Assembly (NCBI GenBank): GCA_047967505.1
Contig: CM106540.1
Origin: Dipteris shenzhenensis
Taxonomy: Eukaryota > Polypodiophyta > Polypodiopsida > Gleicheniales
Length of the DNA stretch: 64,000 bases
Strand: one strand, 5' to 3'
Part shown: positions 33,208-45,499 of the stretch, in pieces
Numbering within the stretch: position 1 is the first letter of the stretch
Layout of the letters: each line of letters begins with the position of its first letter
Notes under the pieces: model-generated
What the model saw: only the letters and a program-made list of their open reading frames with translations
The model's database searches: none
Told to the model about the DNA's origin: nothing
Translations under genes and position numbers: made by a program

Positions 33208-34623
33208 CTATGCACGAGACATCCGCAACACTGCACCACTTGCAAAGATGAACACATAACCAGAAGTGGATCTCCTACTATCCACATGCCCTGCATAGTC
33301 TAAATCTGTGTACCCAAGTACACACATGTCTCCTCTACCAAAGTAGATGCACATCTCCTTGGTGCCCTTCATGTACCTCATGATGCACTTAACTGCCTCC
33401 CAATGCCTCTTTCCTGGATTAGCCATACACTGGCCAACAACTCCCACTACAAATGCAATGTCTGGTCTAGTAGCTATCATAGCATACATAAGACTCCTAA
33501 TTGCTGATGTATAAGGAACCTTGGCCATCATGGCCCTTTCCTCATATGATTTGGGACTATCTGTATGACTCAGTTTCACATATGGAGGCAATGGAGTACT
33601 CACTGCCTTCCCCCCCTCCATATTGAAATGCTGCAATACTTTTGTAACATACTCTTTTTGTGAAAGCCAAAGGAGTTTCCCACTCTGATCAGGCGTGATG
33701 CGCATACCAAGAATATGACCTGCAAGTCCCAAATCCTTCATATCAAAGGCCTCATGCAACTTGGCCTTTAATTCATCTAGCTCATAAGTATTCTTGCTAG
33801 CCAATAGCATATCATCCACATATAGTGCCAAGATTATCAGGCTATTATCCTTAGCCCTTTTAGTGTAGAGGCAGTGATCAATTTCACTCCTTGTAAAACC
33901 CTGGGACCGAATGAAAGCATCAAACTTCTGATACCATTCTCTAGGCACTTGCTTAAGACCATAGAGACTCTTCTTCAGCTTGCAAACTAAATTCTCTTTG
34001 CCCTTTTCTTCAAAGCCTTCCGGCTGCACCATGTAAATTTCCTCATGCAAATCCCCATGCAAGAAAGTTGTCTTGACATCCATCTGCATAAGCTCCATAT
34101 CCTCTGATGCCACTAGTCCAAGAATGCATCTAAGTGTGGTCATCTTCATAACTGGAGAGAATATCTCATCAAAGTCCACACCCTTCTCTTGTTTGAACCC
34201 TTTAGCGACCAAACGGCCCTTGTACCTAGGCACATCATCACCTGTAACCTTCATTTTGTAGACCCATTTACATGGCAATGCTTTCTTTCTATGTCGCAAA
34301 GAAACCAAGTCCCAAATCTTATTCTTCATAAGTGAACTCATCTCTGATTGCATAGCATACTCCCACTTGCATTGATCCTCGTGCATCATAGCCTCTCTAT
34401 AGTAAGAAGGCTCCCCGCAATTAGTAAGCATCACATAGTCTACCCTTGGAACAAACCTATCAGGCGGTCTAGACACTCTAGATGATCTTCTCAAGGGCAT
34501 TTTAGCTTGCTGTCCCACCTGCATATCAGCCACATTTGGCTCATCATTCCCACCAATAGATGATCCATCATCTACCCTTGATTGTATACCTATGGGAGTA
34601 CTTGGTGGTACCATTTCTTGCAT
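33208..34623 (-). pseudogene. Copia reverse transcriptase (RVT_2)
   Basis: 471-codon open frame, the best preserved part of the element. WEYAMQSEMSSLMKNKIWDLV opens the RVT_2 domain; GRLVAKGFKQEKGVDFDEIF, QMDVKTTFLHGDLHEEIYM (first catalytic Asp), CKLKKSLYGLKQVPREWY and ILALYVDDMLLAS (YVDD box) follow in order. It continues into the connection and RNase H start: GYTDLDYAGHVDSRRSTSGY. The frame ends at a TAG (33208) inside the RNase H region where the family has a Gln or Arg codon. Upstream it is out of frame with integrase. Confidence 0.95.
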
Positions 34624-34699
34624 ATTTGGTGCATGGACAGCTTGCTATCTATCAACATATGCAAGTGGAACTATCTATCAACATATGCAAGTGGATTCA

Positions 34700-36100
34700 C
34701 ATCCTAGAAAGTGATTCTCCTCATTTCCACATCCCTCATGGGTGCCTTATGCATCTTCTTCTCATTGAAGACTACATCATGGCTGCATATGATCTTCTTT
34801 GCTTCTGGATCCTAGAGACGATAGCCCATCTCTCCACTTTCACCATAACCCAGAAAGATGCATTTCCTAGACTTAGGATCTAGCTTCTTTCGAAGCTCTT
34901 TTGGCACATGTGCATATGCCTCACACACAAATATAGGCAAATGAGAGTAAGAGGGCTTCTTGCCACTCCATGCCTCTTTAGGAATACCACCATCCAAACT
35001 CTTACTAGGTGATCTATTGATCACAAGCACTGCAGTCTTCATTGCCTCAGTCCAAAAACCACCAGAAAGACTTGCATTGGAAAGCATGCATTGTAGCCTT
35101 TCTTGAATGGTATAATTCATCTTTTCTGCAACTAGATTTTGCTCTAGAGTATGAGGGGATGTGAGCTCCCTGTTAATCCCACATGTAGCACAGAAATGCT
35201 GAAAGTCATGAGAGAGATACTCTCCACCATTGTCAGTCCATAGGCATTTAAGCATTCTACCTGACTGATTCTCAACCAAGGCCAGCCATTTCTAAAATAC
35301 CTAGAACACATCACTCTTATGAGCTATAACATAAGCCCACACTTTCCTAGTTGCATCATCAATGAATGTCACATAGTATTTAGCCCTGCCTAATGACCGT
35401 GTAGGCATGGGACCACATACATCTGAATGCACCAAATTAAGCTTTTCAAACTCTTTCTTTCCCCTTCTTTTATGAGCTGATTTAGTCTGCTTCCCATAGA
35501 GACAGTGCTCACAAAATTCAAAATCAGAGAAACTCAAATGCGATACATAACCCAAACAGCATAAGAGTTTCATTCTATTCTGGCTCATGTGCCCCAACCT
35601 GCAATGCCACAAAGACGTGCTTGGTTGCTCAGTTATTGCAACAACATGATCAAATACCCCTGATACATGTAAGGGATACAAAGTTCCATACTTGGCACCC
35701 CTGGCCAAAAGCATAGAGCCCTTCTAAATTTTCCAACTCTGAAAGCCAAAAGTGGTGTGAAAACTAGCATCATCTAGCTGACTCACTGAAATAAGACTCT
35801 TGGTCAGCTTAGGCACATGTCTCACATGTTTCGAAATAAATGCAGACCCATTTGCAAAAGAAAACTTTATGTCACCTACTCCCACTATGTCACATGCATA
35901 GTCATTTCCAAGATGCACACAACCTTTCTTTCCACTAAGTAACATGGAATGAAGCACCAAAATCCAAAATCCAATCCTGGGAATATGCATCATCTGAAGT
36001 GGTAAGCAACTCTGTAGATAAACTAGACATGAAGAGAACGTCATTGTCACTATCATGTGTGACTGCATTGATCTCCTCGATCTTCACTTTTCCTTTGTCC
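34700..36100 (-). pseudogene. Copia protease and integrase
   Basis: Protease site at 35953-35964 reads DFGA where retropepsins have D-S/T-G-A. After a frameshift come VHLGNDYACDIVGVGDIKF and HVRHVPKLTKSLISVSQL. The pre-integrase region has HCRLGHMSQNRMKLL and CEHCLYGKQ (His/Cys zinc site). Integrase core: VHSDVCGPM (first Asp), a stop near 35298, LWTDNGGEYLS (second Asp) and EQNLVAEKMNYTIQERLQ (Glu). The downstream part includes KSRKCIFLGYGESGEMGYRL, typical after the core. The D,D,E residues remain although the reading frame is broken. Confidence 0.85.
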
Positions 36101-36180
36101 TCCCTTGGACTCTCTTCCTTTTGATTTGCACCCCAATTTGCATTCTTTTTCTTATCCTTTTACTCTCTTTTCAGCTTGTA

Positions 36181-36924
36181 GCAATCCTTTTTCATATGGC
36201 CCTTCTTGCCACAATGGTAACACTCAATGTTTTGTGCCTTGGATTTGCTACGAGACTTCCCTCTTTCTTGGGACTTCCCCTTGAACTATGATCTGCCCCT
36301 TTGTACATTTAAGGCTGCATCCTGCTTGTTGCCGTCCATAGACTTCCATCTAATCTCCTCGGCCAACAAGCTACCCACAACATCATCAAATTTCAGTACT
36401 CCACCAGGTGCAGAGTTACAAAGAGCTGTATGGAAGGTATCCCATGAGGATGGCAATGAACATAAGAGAAATATTGCCTTAGTCTCCGCATCAAAATTCA
36501 TCTTTTGAGCCTGAAGCTGGCTGAAAATAATATTGAATTCATTCAAGTGAGAAGCAATGGCGACCCCTTCCTTCATCTACACCTCAAACAACCTCTTCTT
36601 GAGGTAAACTTTATTAGAGGCAGTTTCCTTTTCATAAGTGGCACACAGTTTCTTCCACAAATCTTCTGTAGTCTGCTCATTTACTACTATGAAATAAACT
36701 GACTCTACAAGATGAAGTCTAATAGTAGATTTTGCTAATGTATCCAACTCATTCCAATCATCCTCAAACATATTTGCAGGCTTAGCTTCAATCCCTACCA
36801 AGGGTTTAATCTGCTTCTTTTGAATAAGCACATCCCTTATTTGTTCTTTCCACAAAGAAAAGTTTGTCCCATCAAACTTTTTAATGCTAAAAAACTCCTT
36901 TTTAGACATGGAAGAGGATGCCAT
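36181..36924 (-). pseudogene. Copia gag with CCHC zinc knuckle
   Basis: Starts MASSSMSKKEFFSIKKFDG followed by NFSLWKEQIRDVLI, the usual Copia gag N-terminus. UBN2 core: EDLWKKLCATYEKE and YLKKRLFEV. A TAG at 36577-36579 interrupts the frame, which resumes in register with MKEGVAIASHLNEFNIIFSQL-like sequence and IFLLCSLPSSWDTF. In another frame 36181-36222 encodes the zinc knuckle CYHCGKKGHMKKDC (C-x2-C-x4-H-x4-C). Confidence 0.85.
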
Positions 36925-38085
36925 GATGCAAATGAAGCAAAAATCCCAAATGCTAGTGCCTACAAGAGAAAATCACACCAAATACCAGGTGCACCTAAAT
37001 GTGTATGCCACAATAGAGTGAAATATCACCAAAACTCATGTCTCAAAGCATCTGACTCATGTGCATATACTATGCATAGGAGCAAATTTGACCCCAAAAA
37101 AAATGCCAACTGCAATGGCAATCCAAAATGCCAATAAGTGCCAAATGACTCAAGTATAAACACCATCCACTGGCGTATGCATTAATAATATCTCATCCAA
37201 GAGAGCATAGCACTATCAGAGCATCACCTGCAATGTGTCAAAGTTGTCCCTCAGCATAAAATAGCATCCATGTGCAAACTGTCCATAAAAATAGCATCCC
37301 ACAAGGTAATTTGGGCCTATTAACGCATCCAATAAGGATCGCAATGCATCCAAATGGCCTATAAATCATCCACTACAACCCAATGCACACCATGAATGAG
37401 CACACAATTGCAACCAGAGTGATCTACATAAGGTATGCTCAAGAAATCATAGTCCCGCGGTAATGACCGCTACTGAAAATAGAACTTGAGATGCCTCAAA
37501 ACATGGGCGCCATTGCATAATCGGACTCAACAAGAAAATCTGCAAATATTTCTCTTCTATCAGAACTCCAAAATCCCAACCGATGAGTGAGAAATGGGAG
37601 TCAACACTTATCCACTGCCATGTGGCATAAATCCAAGGTTTCAAAACCTTAGAATGAAAAATGCATAACAGAGAGACAAAATTGAATATGCAGAGATCTA
37701 TAACTCTGAAAATCCTCCATCGAATCGTGTAAGAATTAACAGGTAGGGGTTTTTGGGCATTTGAAACGCAATGGGACAGACGGTTTTGGAAACCTGGTCT
37801 CAATCACTAGGTCTAACACACAGACTGAAAAAAGTTTTTGAAAACAAAGCTATTTGTAAATTCCACCGGAGTGTAAATGATGAGCAACATAGAAGTTTTC
37901 GGACCTCCTGAGTCCACCGGAACTAATAGATCTGCAAATGGTTGCTCCAAACTTGAGTTCCAACACCCAAGCAAAAAAACGCAGAAACTGACACAGTGAG
38001 TCAAAAATCCAATGAAATGATCCCAGATTCAAGAATGAAGGTTTTTCCAAGCTCCTGAAGTGAAGTGGATACCAAAAGCAAGCAA
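36925..38085. other. Probable Copia leader or flank, no gene
   Basis: No recognised gene; frames such as 37447-37803 minus have no motif. On the minus strand TGGTATCCAC lies at about 38061-38070 and partly resembles a tRNA-Met primer site, but there is no LTR match to support it. Confidence 0.3.
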
Positions 38086-38304
38086 TAGTTGATTCTACAA
38101 GTCAATACAAAGTCTCTGTCATCAAAAACAGAACAGAGAAAAGCTCAAAAAACGACTTTTTCTTTGAAAACACTTAACAAGCTCTCAAAACCACTTCGCA
38201 AAACCAAAGTGACTTTTCCAAAGGTTCCTCCAAGTTCTCTACACCCTCGGATGCAAATAAAGTCACCCACAAAACTTTCCACAGAGCTTCTCCTTCCTCC
38301 GAAG

Positions 38305-38925
38305 CACGCAAGATTTGGTTGCATTGCCAAAACTCCCCATATCCTAGTGCTTTGAAAGAAGCCTACAAGATTTGGCCACACGACCAAATCTCCCCAAGTT
38401 TGAAAGAACGCCACAACCAAATCTTTTTAGTGCTTTGAAAGAAGTCACCAAGGTCTTGAAGGATTTGGTCGTGCATCCAAATCTTGCTAGCTTCTTTGAA
38501 AGCACCAAGGTCTAAGTAGATTTGGCTGTGTGGCCAAATCTTATTACTTCTTTCAAAGGACTAGTTCTTAGGAGATTTGGCCATGTGGCTAAATCTTGTT
38601 GGCTCCTTTCAAAGCACCAGGGTCTGGGGAGATTTGACCATGTGGCCAAATCTTGTGGGCTTCTTTGAAAGCACCAGGGTATGTGGAGATTTGGCTTCTT
38701 TCAAACCACCAAGGTCTAAGTAGATTTGGTTGTGTGGATAAATCTTGATGGCTTCTTAAAAGCACCAGTGTCTCAGGAGATTTGGTTGTGTGGACAAATC
38801 TTGCTATCTCCCTTTCAAAGCACCATGGTTTGTAAAGATTTGGCCATGTAGCCAGATTTTACTGGCTAAAATTCAAAGCACCAAGGTTTAGGAAGATTTG
38901 GTCATGCAATGAAATCTTGTAAAGC
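38305..38925. repeat. Palindromic tandem repeat, 56-60 bp, about 11 copies
   Basis: Each unit has AGATTTGGCCATGTGGCC followed by AAATCTTG, then GGCTTCTTTCAAAGCACCA and AGGTCTAAG. AGATTTGG words occur at about 38310, 38369, 38463, 38519, 38575, 38632, 38689, 38723, 38780, 38838 and 38894. The first part is a near-perfect inverted repeat (AGATTTGGCC ... GGCCAAATCT). Units differ by substitutions and some are truncated. Confidence 0.9.
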
Positions 38926-38979
38926 ATTTTCATCCTAAGTCACACCATCAGATATCAATATTGAACTATAGCAAATGCT

Positions 38980-41290
38980 ATGTATGCAGGTGCCACATTG
39001 AAAGTGGGGGTTAAAGTCAACTTGCTTGTCAGTGGAAAGATTGTTGCGATTGGGACAATATTCTCTACATCACATGATGACATGTGCCAAGGTGTGCCCT
39101 TGGGAGAAAACAATGTATCGGTGGCGATTAATATTTGTATGGATGAAAGTGCACTTCTTCCATTTCCTACAATGGATGCATTCCTAGTCTATGAGGCTTT
39201 GGATAGTGGTGTTTGTTGGAAAGCATGATCAATGAGTTGTGTGGACAATGTCAATGGAGCTATTGTACCAATTAATGATATAACATCAGATAACATTGAT
39301 GTTGAACCTCTATGTGAATATGATGAGTTTTCCATTCAAGAATCATGGAAGGACAAGAAAGTTTTAATATGGGATGAGCAAAAAACCAAGAGCATTGCTG
39401 AGGGTGTTGCTTTGTATGTCTACCCATTTGAACCTATAAATTTTGAGATGCTTGGTGAAGGTAATCTGGGTGTGGGAATTGAAAAGTATCATAGTGATGT
39501 ATCAAGCATCGATACCATCCACTTAATAAAATGGCCCATTGCACAAATAACCTTTTTAGATGGAACTTCATTAAGAATCGATGACACCATGAATTTTCCA
39601 AGTGGTTCTAGGCAAAAGCACATGGAAGATGAGGACCCAAATGAAAAATTCACAAAAAAGAGGCATTATTGCATGATAAAGAGGAAAGCTAAAAAACATG
39701 CCATGCCATTAGCATCATCTAGACTCACAAGAGATGCAGTCACAAAAGTATCTATGATTGATTGTTGTAAACAAAATTATTGTCAATTTGCCGATCATCC
39801 AATGATATCCAAATTACGCATAGAGTATTGGGGCCAAAGTTTGGAGGCTCACACCAATTATGTATATGACACTCTTGGGGTTGCTTGTCGAAAAGATGAC
39901 AATGGGCAGTTCAAATATGTCTTTTCATTAAATGGTATTCAAGTTTGTTGTAGAGCATGGTATGAAATGCATGGTATTCCAAAAACAACATTTTATCGAT
40001 ACAGGGAGAAATTTGAATTTGGTATACGAAGGTGCATGCACAGTAATAAAGGAATCGTGCGGAGAGGTTGGGACCACATAGAACTGGGTAGAGCCATAAT
40101 CCAAGATTTTGTGGATAACAATTCTGAGCGTATGCAACACAAAAGTAGAACACTTTAGGATGGATCAAGAGAAACACAATTGGTGATACCGGATGTATAC
40201 AAGTAGGTTGATATTCTCTATGAGGTTAACATGCAGTTAAAGCATAGTTTGGGTTGTAAGGAGATGTCAACTTCCACATTCAACCGCATATGGAACTCTG
40301 AATTCAAGCATGTAACTTTGTCAAAAACAAGTGAATTCTCTAAGTGTGGTTTATGTAGTGCAATCAAGGCTCAGCTTGCAGTGATAAAATGTCAAAATAT
40401 ACGTAATAAGTTGATGAAAGATAGAAGAAAACACATGTTACAACAAAAAAGTTGTAGAAATGTGTACTACACTTGGCGTAGATTTTTTGAAATGTATCTC
40501 AGACATACTTGTACATTATCCATGATAAGATGGACCAAAAGAAGACAACCATCCCTAGATTACGCAATCGTTCAAAGGACACAAACAAATCCTTTCAGCT
40601 CCCAGTGGCTTTGACTGGCATGATAACACATGGACATGGTCAAGGATGTTATGGTCACTTTTCTTTATCCTTGTGTTTGAGAAATCTTGAAAGATCTGAT
40701 AACCATGCACTTGGAGATTTGGTACATGATGGGATGCCAAGGTCTGACAACACTCTGCTAAATGCACTAACCTCAAGAGAAGCATTGGATTCTCACTATG
40801 TTTCTAATGACAAGCAACAACTTCATCTTGAAGCAGTGGGTGGAACATTCAAAGACCTTGGACTTGGAAGTTCCCATCAAGAAAATCCTTATAAGAAACT
40901 ACCCGAACACCTATTGTTACGGTTGGATAATTGTGGTTCTGAAAACAAGAATAGGTACTTGTTTGCATACCTATCATTACTTGTGTTACTCGAGGGACTT
41001 TCAAGTCAATTCAATTGGGATTCTTGATGGTTGGGCATACACATGAGGATATTGATGCAATGTTCAGCAGGATTTTAGAGAGGTTAAGAACTAGCCAAAC
41101 ATTGACATTTTGCACATCTCATGGATACTTTAAGACATCTGCTAAGTCTAAGCTAGTTTTGTCCAATAAATCAATTTTGTCCTTGGGAATATATCTCGAG
41201 TTGGAAGAAGCTTGTCCTATTGTGTGTGTATCTGGAACCCTGTTAAAGTGTTGGATGTTGCTTTGCAGAAGTTTATTATCTATAGGTTGA
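38980..41290 (+). pseudogene. DUF7869-type transposase-like gene, broken
   Basis: Large gene of a plant transposon-associated family with an RNase H-like C-terminal domain (DUF7869 as I recall it). 38980-39228 contains KVNLLVSGKIVAIGTIFST and LPFPTMDAFLVYEAL, similar to DUF8039. 39232-40158 (308 codons) ends with a helix-turn-helix-like GIPKTTFYRYREKFEFGIRR. In register past two stops, 40231 onwards has NRIWNSEFKHVTLSK and KCGLCSAIKAQ. After a frameshift near 40500: IIHDKMDQKKT, VALTGMITHGHGQG and LRLDNCGSENKNRYLFAYL. After another near 41010: FLMVGHTHEDIDAMFSRI. HDKMD, LDNC..NKN and GHTHEDID supply the conserved acidic residues. Inactive in this form; no terminal repeats found. Confidence 0.65.
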
Positions 41291-41329
41291 TGTCGGATGT
41301 TTTCTGTTGGAAGACTGTCCGACTATGTT

Positions 41330-41510
41330 TGGAGCTTAGCCTTACCCTTGTTTTGGAGCTTAGCCTTACCCATGTTTTGGAGCTGTGATGATCTTGCTTC
41401 TGTTGCTGCATTACTATCAAGTACTCTTAGGTTGAGCTTAGCCTTACCCTTGTTTTGGAGCTATTATGATATTCCTTCTGTTGCTGCATTACTCTCAAGT
41501 ACTTGTTGCT
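41330..41510. repeat. Tandem duplication of about 105 bp
   Basis: GAGCTTAGCCTTACCCTTGT then TTTGGAGCT occurs at about 41333, 41356 and 41434. The word CTTCTGTTGCTGCATTACTCTCAAGTACT recurs in diverged form at 41397 and 41476. Confidence 0.8.
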
Positions 41511-43205
41511 GCAGAGCTTTATTTTGGACCTCTGTGCTTGATTAGGCCAATTCATTGGCTTTGTCGTCATTCTTAGTGCATCTCCGAGGCCGGGCATGGG
41601 CTTTGTACCTTTAGATCTGGTCACTGCTAGTGCATGCATATTACCCTGATTTCTTTGATTTTGTTGATTGTAATCCTCATTTATAGGATCCAAGTACACC
41701 ATATGAACAATTAGTGTTGGCTGCTGCTAGCTGATTTTGGTCACCTCTTGCATTATGATTGATTATTGGGATTCCTCTTTCTCCTCTGTGCTTGCACCAA
41801 AGCTCACATTAAGGACCTTGTCTATGGCCTTCCATGCCACAGTATGTGCATGCTTGATCTTGGTTTTATCCTTGTTGATTTCCCCAATTCTATAGATTGG
41901 GTCTTCTTGGTGGGGCATTATTGAATCTTTGTTGTCCTTGCCTGCCTATTGCAATCTGATTAGCTGCCATGGGTGGGGCTTGATTGTTTGAATTTTGCAC
42001 ATGAGGAGGGAATCTTCCCCTATTATTTGGATTATACCAGCATCTCTCTTTCTCATGATTGTCCTTTCCACAAAATCATAAGCAACTTTAGGCGTGGGTG
42101 GGGGTGTTTTTAAAGTTTCCAATTGCTCCTTAATCATTTGTTCTAACTTAGAGAACTTGTCTGTTTTCTTCTTGCCTTTTGATTTCTCTTTGTTCTTGCT
42201 CTCTCTTTTCTTTTTCTTTGAGGTCTCTTCCTCTTCACTCTCATCATCTGATATGCCATCTTTTGTATCATCACTTTCCTCATCTTCTACATCAATGTGT
42301 ATCTCTATTTCAAAAACTGTGTTAGAGTCAAAATTCCTTTTCCTCTTTTGTTTTTTAGACCTTAACTTCGTGCCTCTTTGTGCCGCATCAACCATGTTGT
42401 TAAAATCATTTACTCCTATAAGCTGATCTCTGCCAGCTACAGCTGTCCATAATTCTTTATTTAGTCCCTTACAAAAATAATCTCCCAACTTCTCATCAGT
42501 GGGTTGTTGCTTGTTTTTCAACCTTCTATTCAGATTTCTGAACATGTGTGCATAGTCTTCAACTAAGAGATGTTTTTGCTTCATATTCCAAAGCTTCTTG
42601 AGCATGTCTTTTGGAGTTTTTTCTTTACAAAAACGGCTTAAAAATGCAGTTTTCAATTCATCATAAGAGGCAAAATGAGCTACACCATATTGCATAAGCC
42701 AAATCATTGCCTTACCATTAAAACTTGCTACAAACTGCTCTTTTTTGGTGAGGTTTGGGAGTTGTCCGAATCCCCATCTTGTTTCAAATTGTCCGACATG
42801 ACTATCTGGATCTTGTCCTTTCTTCTTGCTGGTGAATTTAGCTGACTTCACCAAATGATTCTACATTCTTGGCTAGCATTGTTATCTTTGAGATGGAGCT
42901 TGTACTTTCTTTTTTGGAGGTGGAGGTAATGGATTGAAGTCGATTTTCCTTTCAGCTTGAACAAATAGGCGTGCTCTAAAATTTGTTGCAATACTCCTTT
43001 TGAGTAATTCTTTAGTAGGTGATTGCACCATCAATTTGCTAAGTTTGATTTGAACCTCACTTATTTCTATGCCATATACATAATTATTAGAAGAACTTGT
43101 TCCACTCAGTGTAATCTCGATCATGGTGGAGAATGTCATCATGATCATCTGTTTGTGTGCTCGCTTCCAGTCTAGCATGGTTTCTTGTAAAATAGGTGTA
43201 GCCAA
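41427..43205 (-). pseudogene. Ty3/gypsy gag and start of protease
   Basis: The frame 41946-42854 (302 codons) holds a Retrotrans_gag domain: SHVGQFETRWGFGQLPNL, KKEQFVASFNGKAMIWLM, LKTAFLSRFCKEKTP, DYAHMFRNLNRRL and FCKGLNKELW. A Lys/Glu-rich linker follows. In another frame 41990-42060 has RCWYNPNNRGRFPP, a decayed knuckle region. Further down, 41427-41702 reads ALAVTRSKGTKPMPGL, the usual sequence between gag and protease in this group. The N-terminal part at 42882-43205 is separated by a stop and a frame change. The element stops at the 41330-41510 repeats, next to the transposase-like gene on the other strand. Confidence 0.75.
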
Positions 43206-45490
43206 TTTGACGAGGTGATGTTTTCTCCTGAAAGTTATCCAGCATGGACCAAGGTATTTGCCATGTAAGAGAGAATTAGAGAACTATAGTCGTTGGCTAC
43301 TGTTGAGTTGTCTATAGTGCAATTTGATAAGGAATCTACTTGCACTTTGCTAGATCTTGTCGCCTTGAGTATTTGTTTGTGTTGTTGCGTAGTTGGATGA
43401 CTATTTACTAGGTAATCCAATGATTACATGCTAGATTGTCTTACTGTTGTTGTACATTTGTATGGTTGGAATGGAGTCAGAGTAACCCACTTCTTGCTAA
43501 TTGCTCAATCCAAGCCACAACTTTGTAGACACCTCACTGGTTGTAGTGTGTTCACTCGTCCGGAGTGTTGTGGTAGCTATCCAGCTGGTTTTTGTCATGA
43601 GGAAGTCATTTACAAAAGTTGTGAAGGATTTCCAAAAGTGGTCCAACTTCAAGCAATTTCTGAATGACTCTGCTCACTGAATCTGGTTGTATGTCGTTTT
43701 TGCTTTGCTAGAAGTCATCTTTGCAACAATACATCATTGTTGATTTGATTTTCTTGGGATTTTTTGCCTCTGCTACTCTATTTTTCTTGTAGTCATTGTA
43801 GATCATATGGCTTTCACTCTTTTGCAGATTTCCTATGTAGTAGCAACCGATAACAGTGAGAGCTTGAACACAGTAGAGGATCGCCAATAGTGTTAGTGGT
43901 GTCTCCAAAAGACTGAAAAACACCTACACATATCCACTCCTGGCAATGGGAATGCTAGGGTCTAACTAATGTCGAAAAAAGGAAAAGATAGTACAAAACA
44001 TACAAAGAACCGAGACAACTATTTGTACAGTAGAAATATTGCAAATAGTTTGTATTTCAGTAGATAGCAATAAAAACCTTGATGCAAGAGATGATGATCA
44101 ACTTATAACAACTTTTAATAGTAGTGTTATGACTTCAGTCGGATAGTAGCCGGAAACATACATAGTTCCAAAAATGATGTGGTGGATAAGGCCACTACTA
44201 CTGGCTATTAGGGATAGTTATAACTATCCCTACAGTTACAAAATTATCCACTACTTAGTATTGTAACTCCCCTTTACTAGAGGTCTACTAACCCTCCTTG
44301 GTTGAGTTCCACATGGGTGGAGAGGTCATCCTCAACACTAAGATATCAAACTAAATGTGATTAGCCTAATGTAATTGGGCTACTCAACTCACCTCAAGTT
44401 TAATTAATCTAACTAGGGTGAGATTAGCCTTGATTAGTTGTCCTAACGCAAGGAGGTTTAGTTTTCCTTATGACTAAGGCATTTTCACACTAGGACCTTA
44501 AGACTAAAGCCCCTTCATATCCATCTTAAAGACTACATTACCTTGAATTTCACCCTATGTCTAATTAACCATAACTCACTCAATTAACCTCCAAATTAAA
44601 TGCGGTTTGGACCCAAACATACTTCCAAATCAAATACTATTTGGAACCAAATTGCACATATGGAATCATCACATTTACAGGTATTTTCTAGCCCATGATG
44701 CACCATTGTAACATCCAAATAAATCATTAATTTTCACCCATGTGTGGGCTAGTTTTACACTTACTCATGCATAACTTTTGCTCATCATCCGTCTACACCA
44801 GTTCGTAAGTGCACAATCTTAGGCACATTTTATAATAAGATAGTATCAAAGATCATGATTTGCACCAATATTACAACACATTTGACTTGATTTTGAACAT
44901 CATCTCCAAAGCTAATAATTGCACCAATTTCCATCTTACTTTGAGGGCGGTGGGGGGGGGGGGGTGATCAGCAAAATTATATTCTTTAAAAATAAATTTA
45001 GCCATTCAAAGGAAACATTTCCACAGTGATTTTGAAGGTTATTGTGAAATTTTGTCAAAGTATTGCTTTAAAAAAGCTTCATCCACAAATTAGCATTGCT
45101 CAAAAGGGATATCATTCCAACATGGAATCTTCGTAAGTACATACCATAATCTCATGCCAAGTTTAATTGAACTGATTTGATGGCACCAACCAATAGTCAA
45201 ACAAATCATGCAATTTAATGGACCATTACCTTGGCTATTCGACAAGCATTACCTTGGCTATCACAATCAGGTTAAGGTAACAAAGGTTGACTAGTGGTGA
45301 ATTACAATTCTTATACTTCATAATTCTCCCAAAACATAAAGACCTAATCGGTGTAAAGCTCACAATGGAACCTATAGGGAATCAAGCTCCAAAAGATTAT
45401 CCCCAATACATAGGCATGCATGCCAACAATACAATGGAGTAGGTTGGAGACAATAATCACATAAGAGCTTGGCATACAACATGATTCATT
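43206..45490. other. Non-coding, contains a long palindrome
   Basis: No gene recognised; frames 43428-43667 plus and 43708-43923 minus have no known motif. A G-run lies at about 44950-44963. Confidence 0.4.
44182..44255. repeat. Perfect 24 bp palindrome inside larger stem-loop
   Basis: 44209-44232 is TAGGGATAGTTA followed exactly by its reverse complement. Outside it, GTGGATAA (44182) pairs with TTATCCAC (about 44248). The layout suggests a small MITE-like hairpin. Confidence 0.75.
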
Positions 45491-45499
45491 TGCACACAT

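Larger units (their letters stand above)
32850..36924 (-). mobile_element. Ty1/copia retrotransposon coding region
   Basis: Almost complete gag-protease-integrase-RT-RNase H order, read on the minus strand from 36924 (ATG) to the stop at 32850-32852. The order with integrase before reverse transcriptase defines Copia. At least five disabling changes are visible: a stop at 36577, a protease active-site change near 35959, frameshifts around 35930 and 34620-34810, a stop at about 33207 and a 13 bp duplication at 32954-32979. The 36925-38085 region upstream has no coding potential and may be leader. Matching LTRs were not found. Confidence 0.9.

Noticed and set aside
36925-38090. Copia 5' LTR
   Set aside because: No segment matches 32640-32849, and the tRNA-like primer word at 38061-38070 is too short to rely on.
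38305-38925. CRISPR-like look of regular palindromic repeats
   Set aside because: Copies are diverged over their full length, with no unique spacers and no cas genes, in eukaryotic DNA.
42094-42426. Plus frame rich in Ser and Phe
   Set aside because: Antisense shadow of the Lys/Glu-rich linker of the gypsy gag.
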